From: Methylocystis sp.
GTDB lineage: Bacteria > Pseudomonadota > Alphaproteobacteria > Rhizobiales > Beijerinckiaceae
Assembly: GCA_020252485.1 (NCBI GenBank)
Contig: JADCCX010000066.1
Coordinates: 1-35,497 of the forward strand
Direction: 5' to 3'
Length of the DNA stretch: 35,497 bases
Shown piece by piece: positions 1-8,831 of the stretch; the stretch's first letter is position 1; the number at the start of each line of letters is the position of its first letter. The notes under the pieces were generated by a model. The model did not search any database. It saw nothing but the letters and a program-made list of their open reading frames with translations, and was not told the origin of the DNA. The position numbers and the translations under genes were made by a program.

Positions 1-54
1 CGTTGTCGCGAGGAAAGGGCGGGTCGGTTCAACCGCGCGCTGGCAGGGGACCGG

Positions 55-692
55 TCATTGACGGGGAGGTGCTGCCGCCGGAGCCGGAGGAAAAGAGGGG
101 TTCGAAGATGGAGCGGCAGGTGTAGCTGGCGCTTGAGACCTGAGCGCCCTCAGCAGGATCTGGTTGGGATCGGGCACATCCGTGAAGGCATGGAAGCCGC
201 GTTTGGCTTGCTGTGCAGCCACTTGCGCCACAAAATACGGCTCATGTACCGGACGCCGGGATTGAAGGCCGCGAAGCTGTAACCGGCCGTGATCAGCGCG
301 GTGGCGAGATCAAGTCGCGTCACCCGGCCTTGGACCGTGACGTTGGCGATGCAGACGACATAAGCGAGGTCGCCGCTGCGGGCAGAGACATTGCAGAGGG
401 GCTTCAGGTCCCTCACCATGGCGGCGAGCAGGGCGACACTCGACTCGCCGCAATCGACGCGGCTTCCTTGGACATTGGTGAAGAATGTCCCCCGCAGGCA
501 GCTCTGAACGCCATAGAGCCGGAAGCGCTGGCCATTCGCCACCCAGGTGTCGCCGGTTTCGAAGACCGCGTTGGGCGGGAAGGGTAGCCATTGGTCCTGG
601 GCGTAGATGTCCGGTGGGGGCAGGAGTGTGCCCACCAAAAGAGCAGCAACCAGAGGAACGTGAAAAAGACGCATCTGGATCGACAGCCTCAA
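55..692 (-). pseudogene. Secreted SNase-like (thermonuclease family) protein, frameshifted
   Basis: The intact first part encodes a Sec-type signal peptide (hydrophobic run LVAALLVGTLL, likely cleavage after IYAQ) and a small domain with the NGQRFRLYGVQSCLRG stretch and a later VCIANVTVQGR strand. These resemble the OB-fold thermonuclease-like proteins often found near conjugation modules. The usual SNase catalytic Asp/Glu after RLxG are absent (QSC instead), so nuclease activity is doubtful. Reading the first frame gives an implausible end at 150. One extra base near 251-256 would restore a frame reading HEPYFVAQVAAQQAKRGFHAF, then VPDPNQILLRALR and a Pro/Ala-rich tail to a stop at 55-57. 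This is a clean one-base deletion or a sequencing error. The start may be the TTG at 692 or the ATG at 674; neither has a strong ribosome site. Family assignment is from memory of related sequences. Confidence 0.5.
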
Positions 693-1182
693 AGCTCGCC
701 TTCAATAGATCATAGGCCATAAGTATTCACCATACTGAATCAATAAAATCTGACCATCGAACTGCAATTGACACTGACGTCAGGGCACGACCGTTTCTCG
801 TATCCGCAATGTCCGATGGTGCAGCGCAGCAAATGCGAACTCATGACCCAAACCGGTCATTTTCTCCACTGGCATCTCGGTAAATGAGCGGGCGTTCTTG
901 CCAGTTTATCCTGAAACTTGTCTGGTTTGGTCTTTGCCAAGATTGCCGAAAGCGAGACCGCGAACCAGGAAATGGTCCTTGCGGCACTCAGAAGCTTGCA
1001 TTCCTCTTCATGAGGGTGAATGGCGGGATATCGATATCCGACATCTCCGCGCTCCTTTGACAGCCCTTGGTGCTGAACGAATATGGTTGGCGCCCATGCC
1101 GGAGACCCTGACGGTGGAGCTGCTTGGCTTCTTCAATGAGCGCCCCGTTGCGGTTGGACGGATCAGCGACCTGATCGCGCCG
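693..1182. other. Intergenic stretch, nothing recognised
   Basis: About 490 bases between the hydrolase stop and the start of the frameshifted secreted gene. It has lower coding bias than its neighbours. No open frame gives a protein I recognise, and no strong hairpin followed by a T-run was seen. A TTGACA hexamer occurs at 768-773 on the plus strand but has no convincing -10 partner. The region must hold the promoter of the minus-strand gene at 692 and the 3' end of the operon that stops at 1183. Confidence 0.4.
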
Positions 1183-2073
1183 TCAGCTGCGCCTTTCCGC
1201 AAGCTGCGTGAAGAAAGCGTCGATGGCTTGCGCCGCCTGGTCGGGCTGCTCGTAGTGCACAAAGTGGCCTGCCTCCTCGGCGAAGGACACCTCGACATCG
1301 CTGAAGCAGTCGCCGAGACTGTCGGCCCATTCGGATCTCAGGATAGGGTCATGGCGCCCCCAGAGCACGCGGCTTGGCACGGTGATCTTCGGTGGCTGCG
1401 GCGCAGTCCCGGCCATCACGGCCAGCCTGCCGCTGTTCTGCCCGATGTACCAGTTAAAGCCGCCCTGCATGTTGCCGGGTCGCATGAAGTTGTCGGTCCA
1501 GCGCTCCAGCACGGCATCGAAGGCATCTTTGCGGTAGGACCAGTGCCTCAGGAAATGCCCGATGTGCCGGCGGCAGTTCTCGCGTGACGAAGAGGCAAGT
1601 TCGGCCGCGTAGGACATCTGATGGAAGGTCTGGTACCATATCTCGTTGATGTGGCCGGGCTGGTTCCAGCGGCTGCCGACGCCATGCGTGGCGCAGTTGA
1701 AGAAGAAGAATCCTGTCGCCCGCTCGGGGTTCCTTACGCCGATGACCTGCATCACGTTCGAGCCGACGTCGTGGCCCACGATCCCCGCCTTCGCCACCCC
1801 CAGTGCATCCATGAGCGCCACGACATCATCAGCAAGCGATGCCGCATTGACGGTGCTGGTCGGCTCTGGATGCGGATTCTCGCTTTCGCCGAAGCCGCGG
1901 AAGTCGGGTGCGATCAACCGGTATCGCGAGGACAGCCGCTCGAACATCGGCTCCCATGCGGCCCAGAATTCGGGCCACCCGTGCAGGAGAATGAGCGGAG
2001 GCCCTTCGCCGCATTCGGCGACGTGATGCCGGACGCCCCTTGCGGTGACGAATGAGTGGCGGATCTCGGCCAT
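1183..2073 (-). CDS. Alpha/beta-hydrolase, epoxide hydrolase / haloacid dehalogenase type
   Basis: A 296-residue cytoplasmic alpha/beta-hydrolase with the full family layout. The oxyanion motif HGWP is at residues 31-34, DFRGFGES at 57-64, the nucleophile elbow GHDVG has Asp102, the acid is Asp242 in GRHDP, and the catalytic His270 is in EAGHFVHYEQP. An Asp nucleophile (not Ser) places it with epoxide hydrolases and haloacetate dehalogenases rather than esterases. The cap domain (about 130-215) carries aromatic residues such as Y209 that could polarise a substrate oxygen, but substrate cannot be read from sequence. The start at 2073 follows a good GGGAGG ribosome site. It is the last gene of the gntR-ligase-ThDP-enzyme operon, 27 bases after the ThDP gene, so it probably acts on a substrate or product of that pathway. 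No signal peptide is present. Confidence 0.85.
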   Translation of the reverse strand: MAEIRHSFVTARGVRHHVAECGEGPPLILLHGWPEFWAAWEPMFERLSSRYRLIAPDFRGFGESENPHPEPTSTVNAASLADDVVALMDALGVAKAGIVGHDVGSNVMQVIGVRNPERATGFFFFNCATHGVGSRWNQPGHINEIWYQTFHQMSYAAELASSSRENCRRHIGHFLRHWSYRKDAFDAVLERWTDNFMRPGNMQGGFNWYIGQNSGRLAVMAGTAPQPPKITVPSRVLWGRHDPILRSEWADSLGDCFSDVEVSFAEEAGHFVHYEQPDQAAQAIDAFFTQLAERRS

Positions 2074-2100
2074 GCAAAACCTCCCTGCAGCGCGCGCAGA

Positions 2101-3822
2101 TCAAGCCCTACGCCGCTTCTCCGCGTCATCCCAGGCTGTCAGCGCCTGATAATCCGGCACGAAGCCGAGGCCCTTGCGGGCGTCCGACGAGACGACGGTC
2201 TGCGACGTCACAACGTCCACGACCGCAGGCGTATTGTCAAGTGCGCGGCGGATCGCGCCTTCAAGATCCTCCGGCTTCTCGACCCGCTCGCCATGCGCAC
2301 CAAGCGCACGGGCCATGGCCGCATAGTCGGAATGGCGCAGCGTGGTTCCCACCACGCGGCCGCCATAGTTGGTGTCCTGATCGAAGCGCTCGATGTTCCA
2401 GCCCGCATTGTTGGAGACGATGAAGACTGCCTTCGCGCCGTGGCGCACGGCGGTGTCGACTTCCATCGCGTTGATGCCATAGGCACCGTCGCCATTGATC
2501 GCGATCACCTGCCGGTTCGGGAAGGCCAGCGCCGCTGCGATGGCGAAGGGCACGCCGACACCGAGGCAGCCGAAGGCGCCGGCATCCATGTAGGTGCTCG
2601 CTTCCAGCCCCACACGCGCGAAGCTCAACAGGTCGCCGCCGTCGGCTATGGCGATGAAGTCCCTTTCCGCCACCTTCCTGATCGCGTCGAAGATGGCAGC
2701 GGGGTGAACCTTGCCGTCGCTCCCGGTCGCGGTCTCATTCTTCGAGCCCGAGGAGCGCTTGACATGGCGCTGGCGAAGGCCCTCGGTCCAGGAGCGATCG
2801 ACGGCAGGGCGGCGATTGCCCGCGGCCTTGACGATCGCGTCGAGCGCGAGCGCAGGCGTCGCCAGCAGCTCCGGCGAGCCGCGCCGGTTGTCGACGAGTT
2901 CGCCCGCTGTATCTGCGAGGCGGATAAACCGCGCATTCGGAAAGACCGCAGGCGAGCCGTAGCCCATCTGATAATCGAGCTTGCGGCCGATGACGAGCAC
3001 CGTATCGGCTTCCATCATGGCGGCGGCACGCATGGCGCCGACAAGGGACGGATGCTCGGAGGGTACGAGGCCGCGGCTCTCCTGCGTGTCGAGATAGACC
3101 GCACCGCAGGCGTCGAGCAGGCGGATGAGTTCGGCGCTGGCCTTGCGAGCGCCGCGGCCCGTCATCACCAACGGCTTTTTCGCGCTCCACAGCGCCTCGA
3201 CGGCGGCCTCGACCGCATCGGCGTTGGGCGCAATGACGCGCGGAGGCTTCGCCGCGAGCCACTCGTCCAGCACGAGCTGCTTCTGCACCACGGTGCGCAG
3301 CACGTCCGTCGGGATTTCGAGATAGACCGGGCCGGGTTCGCCCATGTCGCCGAAGGCGCGGGCGACACCCTCGTCGAACTCGCGGATCACCTGATCGGCG
3401 ACGCGCAGCGTCCTCGACTGACGGCAGACCGGCCTAAGGATATCCACATGCGGAATGTCCTGCAGTGGCCCCATGTTGGCCTGGGGACGCGAGGTGCAGC
3501 CGCCGATGAGCAGCACCGGCGCGCGGGCAAGCGAGGCATTGGCCATGCCGGTCACGCAGTTGAGGACGCCTGGCCCGGCTGTCACCATGCAGACGCCGAG
3601 CCCGCCTGTCAGCTCCGCATGGGCATGCGCCATATGCACGGCCGCGCCCTCGTCGCGCACATCGATGATGCGGATGCCTAAACGATGCAGATAGTCCCAG
3701 ATCGGCTGGATATGGCCGCCCTGCAAGCCGAAGACGCGGTCGACGCCCCGCGCCAGCAGGAACTTGGCGATCCATTCCGAGACCGTGTCGGGCGTGCTGT
3801 TCAGGTCGATGCGTTCGGTCAT
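2101..3822 (-). CDS. Thiamine-diphosphate-dependent enzyme, probable 2-hydroxyacyl-CoA lyase
   Basis: A 573-residue member of the acetolactate synthase / oxalyl-CoA decarboxylase / 2-hydroxyacyl-CoA lyase superfamily. The N-terminal pyrimidine-binding domain has the catalytic glutamate E58 (VRDEGAAV). A central domain spans about 195-330. The C-terminal PP domain has the ThDP/Mg motif GDG at 444-446 with N471-N472. The stretch WNIERFDQ (475-482) puts a Glu at 478; from memory a Glu in this setting is typical of bacterial 2-hydroxyisobutyryl-CoA/2-hydroxyacyl-CoA lyases. The gene sits between an acyl-CoA ligase and a hydrolase with no ALS small subunit nearby, which also favours a CoA-ester substrate (cleavage to formyl-CoA plus aldehyde or ketone). 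Acetolactate synthase, oxalyl-CoA decarboxylase or benzoylformate decarboxylase remain possible. Start 3822 has a GGGAG site. Confidence 0.85.
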   Translation of the reverse strand: MTERIDLNSTPDTVSEWIAKFLLARGVDRVFGLQGGHIQPIWDYLHRLGIRIIDVRDEGAAVHMAHAHAELTGGLGVCMVTAGPGVLNCVTGMANASLARAPVLLIGGCTSRPQANMGPLQDIPHVDILRPVCRQSRTLRVADQVIREFDEGVARAFGDMGEPGPVYLEIPTDVLRTVVQKQLVLDEWLAAKPPRVIAPNADAVEAAVEALWSAKKPLVMTGRGARKASAELIRLLDACGAVYLDTQESRGLVPSEHPSLVGAMRAAAMMEADTVLVIGRKLDYQMGYGSPAVFPNARFIRLADTAGELVDNRRGSPELLATPALALDAIVKAAGNRRPAVDRSWTEGLRQRHVKRSSGSKNETATGSDGKVHPAAIFDAIRKVAERDFIAIADGGDLLSFARVGLEASTYMDAGAFGCLGVGVPFAIAAALAFPNRQVIAINGDGAYGINAMEVDTAVRHGAKAVFIVSNNAGWNIERFDQDTNYGGRVVGTTLRHSDYAAMARALGAHGERVEKPEDLEGAIRRALDNTPAVVDVVTSQTVVSSDARKGLGFVPDYQALTAWDDAEKRRRA

Positions 3823-3861
3823 GGATCGTCTCCCGGTGGTTGTCTTTGACTGGCTGTCGTT

Positions 3862-5424
3862 TCACGCGCGCGAGAGGCGCTCTTTCAGGATGCGGTGCTG
3901 GATCTTGCCGGTGGCGGTGCGCGGCATGTCCGCTTCCGGCATGAAGGAGATCGAGCGCGGGCGCTTGTACCCCGCCAGACGGTCCCGCACGAAAGCGACG
4001 AGTTCCGCCTCCGCAACCGAGGCCTCATCATGCAGCACGACAACGCCGTGCACGCGCTCGCCCCATGTGTCGTCGGGCAAGCCAACGACCGCCACGTCCT
4101 TAACTGCGGGATGCGCGCCGAGCGCTGTTTCAACCTCAGATGGATAAACGTTCTCGCCGCCGGAGATGATCATATTCTTCTTTCGATCGACCAGCCAGAT
4201 AAAGCCGTCCTCGTCGCGTCGCGCCATGTCGCCCACGGTGCAATGCTGGCCGCGGAACGCCTCCGCCGTCTTCTCCGGCAGTTTCCAGTAGCCGTCGAAG
4301 GTATAGGGATTGCAGGAATAAAGCTCGCCGGTTGCACCGTCCGGCACCTCGTTGCCGTCTTCGTCAAGCAGGCGGATCGCTGCGGAGCCGACGCATTCGC
4401 GGCCCACCGAGCCAAGCTTGGTGAATTGCTCGTCCGGATGCAGCATCGTCACCCAGCCGGCTTCGGTGGAACCATAGAGCTCGAACAGACCGGAGTTGCG
4501 GAACATCTCCATCACCGCACGCTTGGTTTCGGGCCGCGCGGGAGCCGACGAGATCATCAGTTTGGTGACGCGGTCGCAGGGGTATTGCGCGCGGATTCTC
4601 TCGGGCAGCGACAGCATCATAATGTATTGCGTCGGCACTAGCGAGGTGAAGCTCGCGCCGGTTTCCGACAGCGTCTTCAGCGCATGTTCCGGGTCGAAAC
4701 TCTTGCGCGAGTAGATCGACACCGCGCCGCCGCAGGTGTTGTAGGAGCTGAAGAAATAGAGCGAGTTGGCGTGGCACATCGGCATGACGAGCAATGCGCT
4801 GTCCTTGCGCCGCCGAATGCCAAGCTCGACCTCGGTGACGAGCGCGACCATGGCGTTGCCGCGATGGCTGCGAATTGCGCCCTTTGGATTGCCGGTGGTC
4901 CCCGAGGTATACATCAGCATCCAGGGATCGGTCGATGCGACGGCGACATCGGGCTCGCGGTCACTCGCAGCCCCCAGCAGCGCCTCGTAGTTGCGCCATC
5001 CCGCGGGGCAAGGCTTGCGGCCGAAATGCACGATGCGCTGCGGCGGCAGGCCGATATCGGCGGCGGCCTCTTCGACAACGCCGGCCAGCTCGTCCTGCAC
5101 GATGAGCGCGGACACCTCGGCGTTCGTCGCGATAAAGGCAACCTCGCGCGCCACAAGGCGGAAGTTGAGAGGAACGGCGACCAGGCCCGCCTTGGCCGTC
5201 GCTGCATAGATCTCGGCCCATTCGATGCTATTGTAGGCGAGCACGGCCACGCGGTCGCCTTGTCTGAGCCCGAGGCCAAACAGCCCATTGGCGAGCCGGC
5301 AGGCGCGCGCGTTCCACATTGCGTTGGTCATGGCGCGGTCAAGATCGCGGATGCTGGTCACGTCGGGCGAGAGCCGCGCCTGCGTCGCGAGCGACTGGCC
5401 GAGGGTCAAAGTGTCCTGCCGCAT
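3862..5424 (-). CDS. AMP-forming acyl-CoA ligase
   Basis: A 520-residue ANL-superfamily adenylating enzyme that would convert a carboxylate, ATP and CoA to acyl-CoA, AMP and PPi. The P-loop YTSGTTGNPKG is at 172-182, followed by ELYGSTEAG (A5), VDRKKNMIISGGENVYPSEVE around the hinge (A8), and the A10 lysine K507 in TATGKIQHR. Full length and intact. Substrate is not readable. Its partner ThDP enzyme 39 bases downstream suggests a 2-hydroxy acid, which would be activated here and then cleaved. The start ATG at 5424 follows AGGAGGG at ideal spacing and lies only 15 bases after the gntR stop, so the four genes are very likely one transcript. Confidence 0.92.
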   Translation of the reverse strand: MRQDTLTLGQSLATQARLSPDVTSIRDLDRAMTNAMWNARACRLANGLFGLGLRQGDRVAVLAYNSIEWAEIYAATAKAGLVAVPLNFRLVAREVAFIATNAEVSALIVQDELAGVVEEAAADIGLPPQRIVHFGRKPCPAGWRNYEALLGAASDREPDVAVASTDPWMLMYTSGTTGNPKGAIRSHRGNAMVALVTEVELGIRRRKDSALLVMPMCHANSLYFFSSYNTCGGAVSIYSRKSFDPEHALKTLSETGASFTSLVPTQYIMMLSLPERIRAQYPCDRVTKLMISSAPARPETKRAVMEMFRNSGLFELYGSTEAGWVTMLHPDEQFTKLGSVGRECVGSAAIRLLDEDGNEVPDGATGELYSCNPYTFDGYWKLPEKTAEAFRGQHCTVGDMARRDEDGFIWLVDRKKNMIISGGENVYPSEVETALGAHPAVKDVAVVGLPDDTWGERVHGVVVLHDEASVAEAELVAFVRDRLAGYKRPRSISFMPEADMPRTATGKIQHRILKERLSRA

Positions 5425-5439
5425 CGAATCCCTCCTTGC

Positions 5440-6120
5440 CTATTTCTGCACAGGCGCGAGCGCCTTCTCGAGACGTTGGCGCGCGCTGTCGACGTGGTTC
5501 ACGGACCGCTGCTCCGCCAGCTCCGCATCGGCGGACAGCACGGCGGACAGGATCCCCGCATGCTGCCGCCAGATTTCGTCAGGCGTCTCGGCGCGGCGCA
5601 GCACTTCGCCCATGACGCGGCGCAGCTGCCTCCAATGCGGCGCGGCGCTGGACGCCAGCAGCGGATTGCCAGACGCCTGGTATAGGAAGGAATGAAATGC
5701 GATGTCGGCGTTCACCATGTCGGCGATCCGGCCGCCCGCCATGGCAGCGCGGCCGGCTGCAAGACTGGCGCGACCTTCACGCTCGATGTCCGCCCGGATG
5801 TCCTTGTTTGCCGCCCGCTCCGCCGCCTTGCGCGCCGCGAGCCTGTCCAGCGCTGCGCGGATCTCGTAGTGATGGCGCATGGAGGCGAGGTCGAGCGGCG
5901 CGACGAAAAGGCCGCGCTTGCCGAGCTCCAGAAGCAATCCTTCCGTCTTCAGGATCGCCAACGCTTGCTGCACAGGCTGCCGGGAAACGCCGAGCTTGGC
6001 TGCGATCTGCTCCTGAACCACATGGGTGCCGGGCGCCAGCGAGCCATCGCAGATCGCGTCGAGCAGTGTTTGGTAAACCTGCTCGGACCGTACCTGATGA
6101 GGAGGCAGCGCCTGCATCAT
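5440..6120 (-). CDS. GntR-family regulator, FadR/FCD type
   Basis: A 226-residue transcription factor with an N-terminal winged helix (SEQVYQTLLDAICDGSLAPG, then EQIAAKLGVSRQPVQQALAIL, then GKRGLFVAPLD) and an all-helical FCD effector domain (YEIRAALDRLAARKAA to the C-terminus). FCD regulators bind small carboxylates through a metal. The open frame extends to a TTG at 6147, but that start would place the first codons inside a perfect palindrome. The ATG at 6120 (or 6117), just after the palindrome, is the better start. It is first in an operon with the ligase, ThDP enzyme and hydrolase, so it probably senses an acid or CoA intermediate of that pathway and represses its own operon. Confidence 0.88.
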   Translation of the reverse strand: MMQALPPHQVRSEQVYQTLLDAICDGSLAPGTHVVQEQIAAKLGVSRQPVQQALAILKTEGLLLELGKRGLFVAPLDLASMRHHYEIRAALDRLAARKAAERAANKDIRADIEREGRASLAAGRAAMAGGRIADMVNADIAFHSFLYQASGNPLLASSAAPHWRQLRRVMGEVLRRAETPDEIWRQHAGILSAVLSADAELAEQRSVNHVDSARQRLEKALAPVQK

Positions 6121-6125
6121 TTTCT

Positions 6126-6145
6126 GAACTCTGAATTCAGAGTTC
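6126..6145 (-). promoter_or_regulatory. Perfect 20-bp palindrome, candidate GntR operator
   Basis: GAACTCTGAATTCAGAGTTC is identical to its reverse complement. It lies directly upstream of the likely gntR start codon (6120) and directly downstream of a -10-like hexamer (6146-6151). A repressor bound here would block transcription start, which fits autoregulation of the gntR-ligase-ThDP-hydrolase operon. The palindrome is seen directly; binding by this GntR is inferred. Confidence 0.65.
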
Positions 6146-6173
6146 AAAATAACAGCATTCGCCGTTAAGGCAA
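6146..6173 (-). promoter_or_regulatory. Candidate sigma-70 promoter of the gntR operon
   Basis: On the minus strand TTGCCT (6173-6168) and TATTTT (6151-6146) are spaced by 16 bases, and the start of transcription would fall inside the adjacent palindrome. The match to consensus is moderate, so this is a prediction supported mainly by its placement next to the operator. Confidence 0.4.
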
Positions 6174-6320
6174 GAGCGGGCTTTTGTACGCGTCGATGAC
6201 ACGCCAGTGTCAGTCAGATTGCGGCGCTTGAGGGCATTGTCATGCTGCTGAAGGAGGAGCAAAGCGTCCACAATTGCGATTTCTTACCTGAAAGCCGAGC
6301 GGCATTTCATGGCGCAAACC

Positions 6321-6341
6321 TTCCGGATTCAGAATTCGGAA
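6321..6341. promoter_or_regulatory. Imperfect 21-bp palindrome between two minus-strand operons
   Basis: TTCCGGATTC-A-GAATTCGGAA pairs at 9 of 10 positions. It lies 29-49 bases beyond the stop of the peptide-importer ATPase and about 150 bases upstream of the gntR promoter. The one-base centre makes it a poor RNA hairpin and no T-run follows, so a protein-binding site is more likely than a terminator. It shares the GAATTC core with the perfect palindrome at 6126-6145. Confidence 0.35.
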
Positions 6342-6369
6342 TAGCACATCCGTTCATCGGGATGTCGCT

Positions 6370-7998
6370 TCATGACGGCCCCAGGCTGCTGATCCATTCG
6401 CGGCCCGGCACCGCGTCGAAAAGGCTGCGCGTATAGGGATGTGACGGTGCGGCAAATATCTCGGCCGTGGCTCCCCGCTCAACGATCTCGCCGCGTTGCA
6501 TGATGGCGATCTCTTCGCAGACAGTCGCAGCGACGCGCAGATCATGCGTGATGAACAGCATCGACAACCCGAAGGACTTTCTCAGGTCGTTCAACAGTTC
6601 GAGCACCTGCTTCTGCACCGACACATCAAGGGCCGAAACCGGCTCATCGGCAACGATCAGCTTGGGCTTGACCGCCAGGGCGCGGGCGATGCCGATACGC
6701 TGGCGCTGTCCACCCGAGAACTCATGCGGGTAACGGTCAACGGCGTCCGGTTTGAGGCCAACGAGGCGCAGAAGCTCGCGCGCCTCGCCAATGGCCTGTT
6801 CACGGCTGACCCCGTTGAGCATCGGCCCTAGCGCGATGATATCGCCAATGCGCTGGCGCGGATTGAGAGAAGCGTAAGGATCTTGAAACACCATCTGAAC
6901 ATGCTTGCGAAACGGGCGCAGTTCGGCACGCGTGCGGCCGCTGATGCGTTCGCCATCAATCTCGATCAAGCCGCTATCGACGCTTTCGAGCCCGATGATG
7001 CAGCGCGCCAGGGTCGATTTTCCCGAGCCGGACTCGCCGACGAGCGCAAGCGAGCTTTCGCGCTTGAGTTCAAGACTGATCTTCTTGGCCGCATGCACCT
7101 CGCGAACCGTGCCTCCAAAAAGACCGGAGGAGGTGCGATAGGTTTTTTCGAGATTGGTGACGCGCAGAAGCACGTTCGAGTCCGCATCCAGCTCCTGCAG
7201 TCGCGGCTTCAGCCCGGGAACGGCTGCGACAAGGGCCTTTGTGTAGTCGGCCTGGGGGGCGCCAAGCACCTGCGTGGCCGGGCCCTGCTCGACAATTTCG
7301 CCATGGCGCATGACAGCGACCCGATCCGCAATTTCAGCCACAACGCCGAAATCATGGGTGATGAACAGGACGGCTGTTCCATGGGCGCGCTGAAGCTCCT
7401 TGATCAGGTGCAGGATCTGAGCCTGCGTTGTCACATCAAGGGCGGTTGTCGGTTCGTCAGCGATGATCAGAGCCGGTTCGAGCGCCAGCGCCATCGCGAT
7501 CACCACCCGCTGGCGCTGCCCGCCCGAAAGCTGGTGTGGATAGCTCGCAACCATCCTTTCAGGCTCTGGCAGGTGCACATCCCGGATCAGTGCAAGCACC
7601 CGCTCGCGTCTCTGTGGCGGGGTCATGCTTGTATGGATTTCCAGCACTTCTTCGATCTGCTGGCCAACCTTCATCAGCGGGTTGAGAGCCGTCATCGGCT
7701 CCTGAAAGATCATCGCAATGCGCCCGCCGCGGATGCTGCGCATCTCATCATCCGACAATGCGAGAAGATCACGCCCCTCGAACATGATCCTCCCGCCGAC
7801 AGCGCGGACATGGGGAGCAGGCAGCAATCCGAGAATAGCCTTGCCCATCATCGACTTGCCGGAGCCGGATTCGCCAACGATGCAAAGAATTTCCTTCTGC
7901 CGGATGTCGAGCGAAACCCCGCCAACCGCAAACATGCGGTCGGACCATGCCGGCAGCGCGACCTTAAGCTCGTCGATGGCGAGAACGATGGCGGTCAT
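6370..7998 (-). CDS. Peptide/nickel-type ABC transporter, fused double ATPase (DppD-DppF)
   Basis: A 542-residue protein with two complete ABC cassettes in tandem. Cassette 1 has Walker A GESGSGKS at 42-49, signature LSGGQ at 157-161 and Walker B IIADEP around 178-183. Cassette 2 has Walker [10 protein letters not shown] at 321-329, signature FSGGQ at 427-431 and Walker B IVADEP at 448-453. Each cassette is followed by the oligopeptide-transporter C-terminal tail (e.g. [13 protein letters not shown]). It energises the two permeases encoded just upstream. The start is the ATG at 7998, which overlaps the permease stop as ATGA; the frame stays open further upstream but inside the permease gene. 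The fusion of D and F subunits is common in rhizobia. Confidence 0.93.
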   Translation of the reverse strand: MTAIVLAIDELKVALPAWSDRMFAVGGVSLDIRQKEILCIVGESGSGKSMMGKAILGLLPAPHVRAVGGRIMFEGRDLLALSDDEMRSIRGGRIAMIFQEPMTALNPLMKVGQQIEEVLEIHTSMTPPQRRERVLALIRDVHLPEPERMVASYPHQLSGGQRQRVVIAMALALEPALIIADEPTTALDVTTQAQILHLIKELQRAHGTAVLFITHDFGVVAEIADRVAVMRHGEIVEQGPATQVLGAPQADYTKALVAAVPGLKPRLQELDADSNVLLRVTNLEKTYRTSSGLFGGTVREVHAAKKISLELKRESSLALVGESGSGKSTLARCIIGLESVDSGLIEIDGERISGRTRAELRPFRKHVQMVFQDPYASLNPRQRIGDIIALGPMLNGVSREQAIGEARELLRLVGLKPDAVDRYPHEFSGGQRQRIGIARALAVKPKLIVADEPVSALDVSVQKQVLELLNDLRKSFGLSMLFITHDLRVAATVCEEIAIMQRGEIVERGATAEIFAAPSHPYTRSLFDAVPGREWISSLGPS

Positions 7999-8831
7999 AG
8001 GTCCGCGAGCCTCGGGTTGAGAGCATCGTTCAGGCCTTCCCCAACCAGATTGATGGCAAGAACCGTGAGCAGGATGGCAACGCCAGGAACGGTGACAAGC
8101 CACCACGCTTCGCGCATGAAAGAGCGGCCCGCACCGATCATGAAGCCCCAGCTCATCAGGTTTGGCGCTCCAAGGCCAAGAAACGACAGCGCGCTTTCGA
8201 CCAGAATGGCCGTCGCGATCAGCAGGGAACCCGTGACGATGAGGGGCGATAGCGTGTTGGGCAAAACCTGCTTGATCAGGATGGCAGCATCCCCCTGACC
8301 GGCGACGACCGCGGCCTGCACAAACTCGCGTGACTTCACCGTCAGGACCTCGCCACGAACAACCCGCGCGATCGGAGGCCAGCTGACTGTCGCGATCGCA
8401 ACCACAAGATTGAGCGCCGAGGGCGACAGGACCGCGATCAGCACGATGGCGAAAAGGAACGAGGGGATCGTTTGAAAGAACTCGGTGAAACGCATGAGGA
8501 CGTTGTCGATCAAGCCTCCGTGGTATCCGGCGACAGCGCCAATAAACGTGCCGAAGGCGACGGCGAACAACGTGGCGAGCACAGCGATCAGAAGCGTCGC
8601 CCGGGAGCCGTGAATGAGGCCCGCCAGAACATTGCGGCCAAGGCTATCCGTCCCAAGCCAGAATTCGCCGCCCGGCGCGGCCATTGGCTTGCCAACAATG
8701 GCGAAAGGGTCGGTCGGCGCCAGCACATTCGCGGCAATCGCAACGGCGAGCAGCAATCCCAGCCAGATCAGGCCGAGATAGACGCGGGGATTGCCAAGAA
8801 ACCGGGACCAGAATGTTTTCATGGCGCTCAC
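7995..8831 (-). CDS. Peptide/nickel-type ABC transporter permease (DppC-like)
   Basis: A 278-residue inner-membrane permease. A first hydrophobic segment (about 17-35, LGLIWLGLLLAVAIAANVL) is followed by the DppC hallmark FWLGTDSLGRNVLAGLIHGSR and about five more membrane helices. The EAA loop lies near VQAAVVAGQGDAAILIKQVLPN. The GTG start at 8831 overlaps the upstream permease stop (GTGA), indicating translational coupling; an ATG at 8822 is the alternative. It pairs with the DppB-like permease encoded upstream to form the channel. Confidence 0.93.
   Translation of the reverse strand: MSAMKTFWSRFLGNPRVYLGLIWLGLLLAVAIAANVLAPTDPFAIVGKPMAAPGGEFWLGTDSLGRNVLAGLIHGSRATLLIAVLATLFAVAFGTFIGAVAGYHGGLIDNVLMRFTEFFQTIPSFLFAIVLIAVLSPSALNLVVAIATVSWPPIARVVRGEVLTVKSREFVQAAVVAGQGDAAILIKQVLPNTLSPLIVTGSLLIATAILVESALSFLGLGAPNLMSWGFMIGAGRSFMREAWWLVTVPGVAILLTVLAINLVGEGLNDALNPRLADL

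Noticed and set aside
768-773. TTGACA as a -35 box on the plus strand
   Set aside because: There is no reasonable -10 at the right distance and no plus-strand gene follows.
2056-3681. 541-codon plus-strand open frame opposite the ThDP enzyme
   Set aside because: It is the antisense shadow of a high-G+C gene: Arg/His/Ala-rich, with no recognisable motif, whereas the minus strand encodes a complete enzyme.
2101-3822. Housekeeping acetolactate synthase large subunit
   Set aside because: No ilvN/ilvC nearby; it is located in a regulated catabolic operon with a CoA ligase.
6883-8298. 471-codon plus-strand open frame opposite the fused ATPase and permease
   Set aside because: It spans two genes on the other strand, has no domain likeness and has atypical composition; it is a shadow frame.
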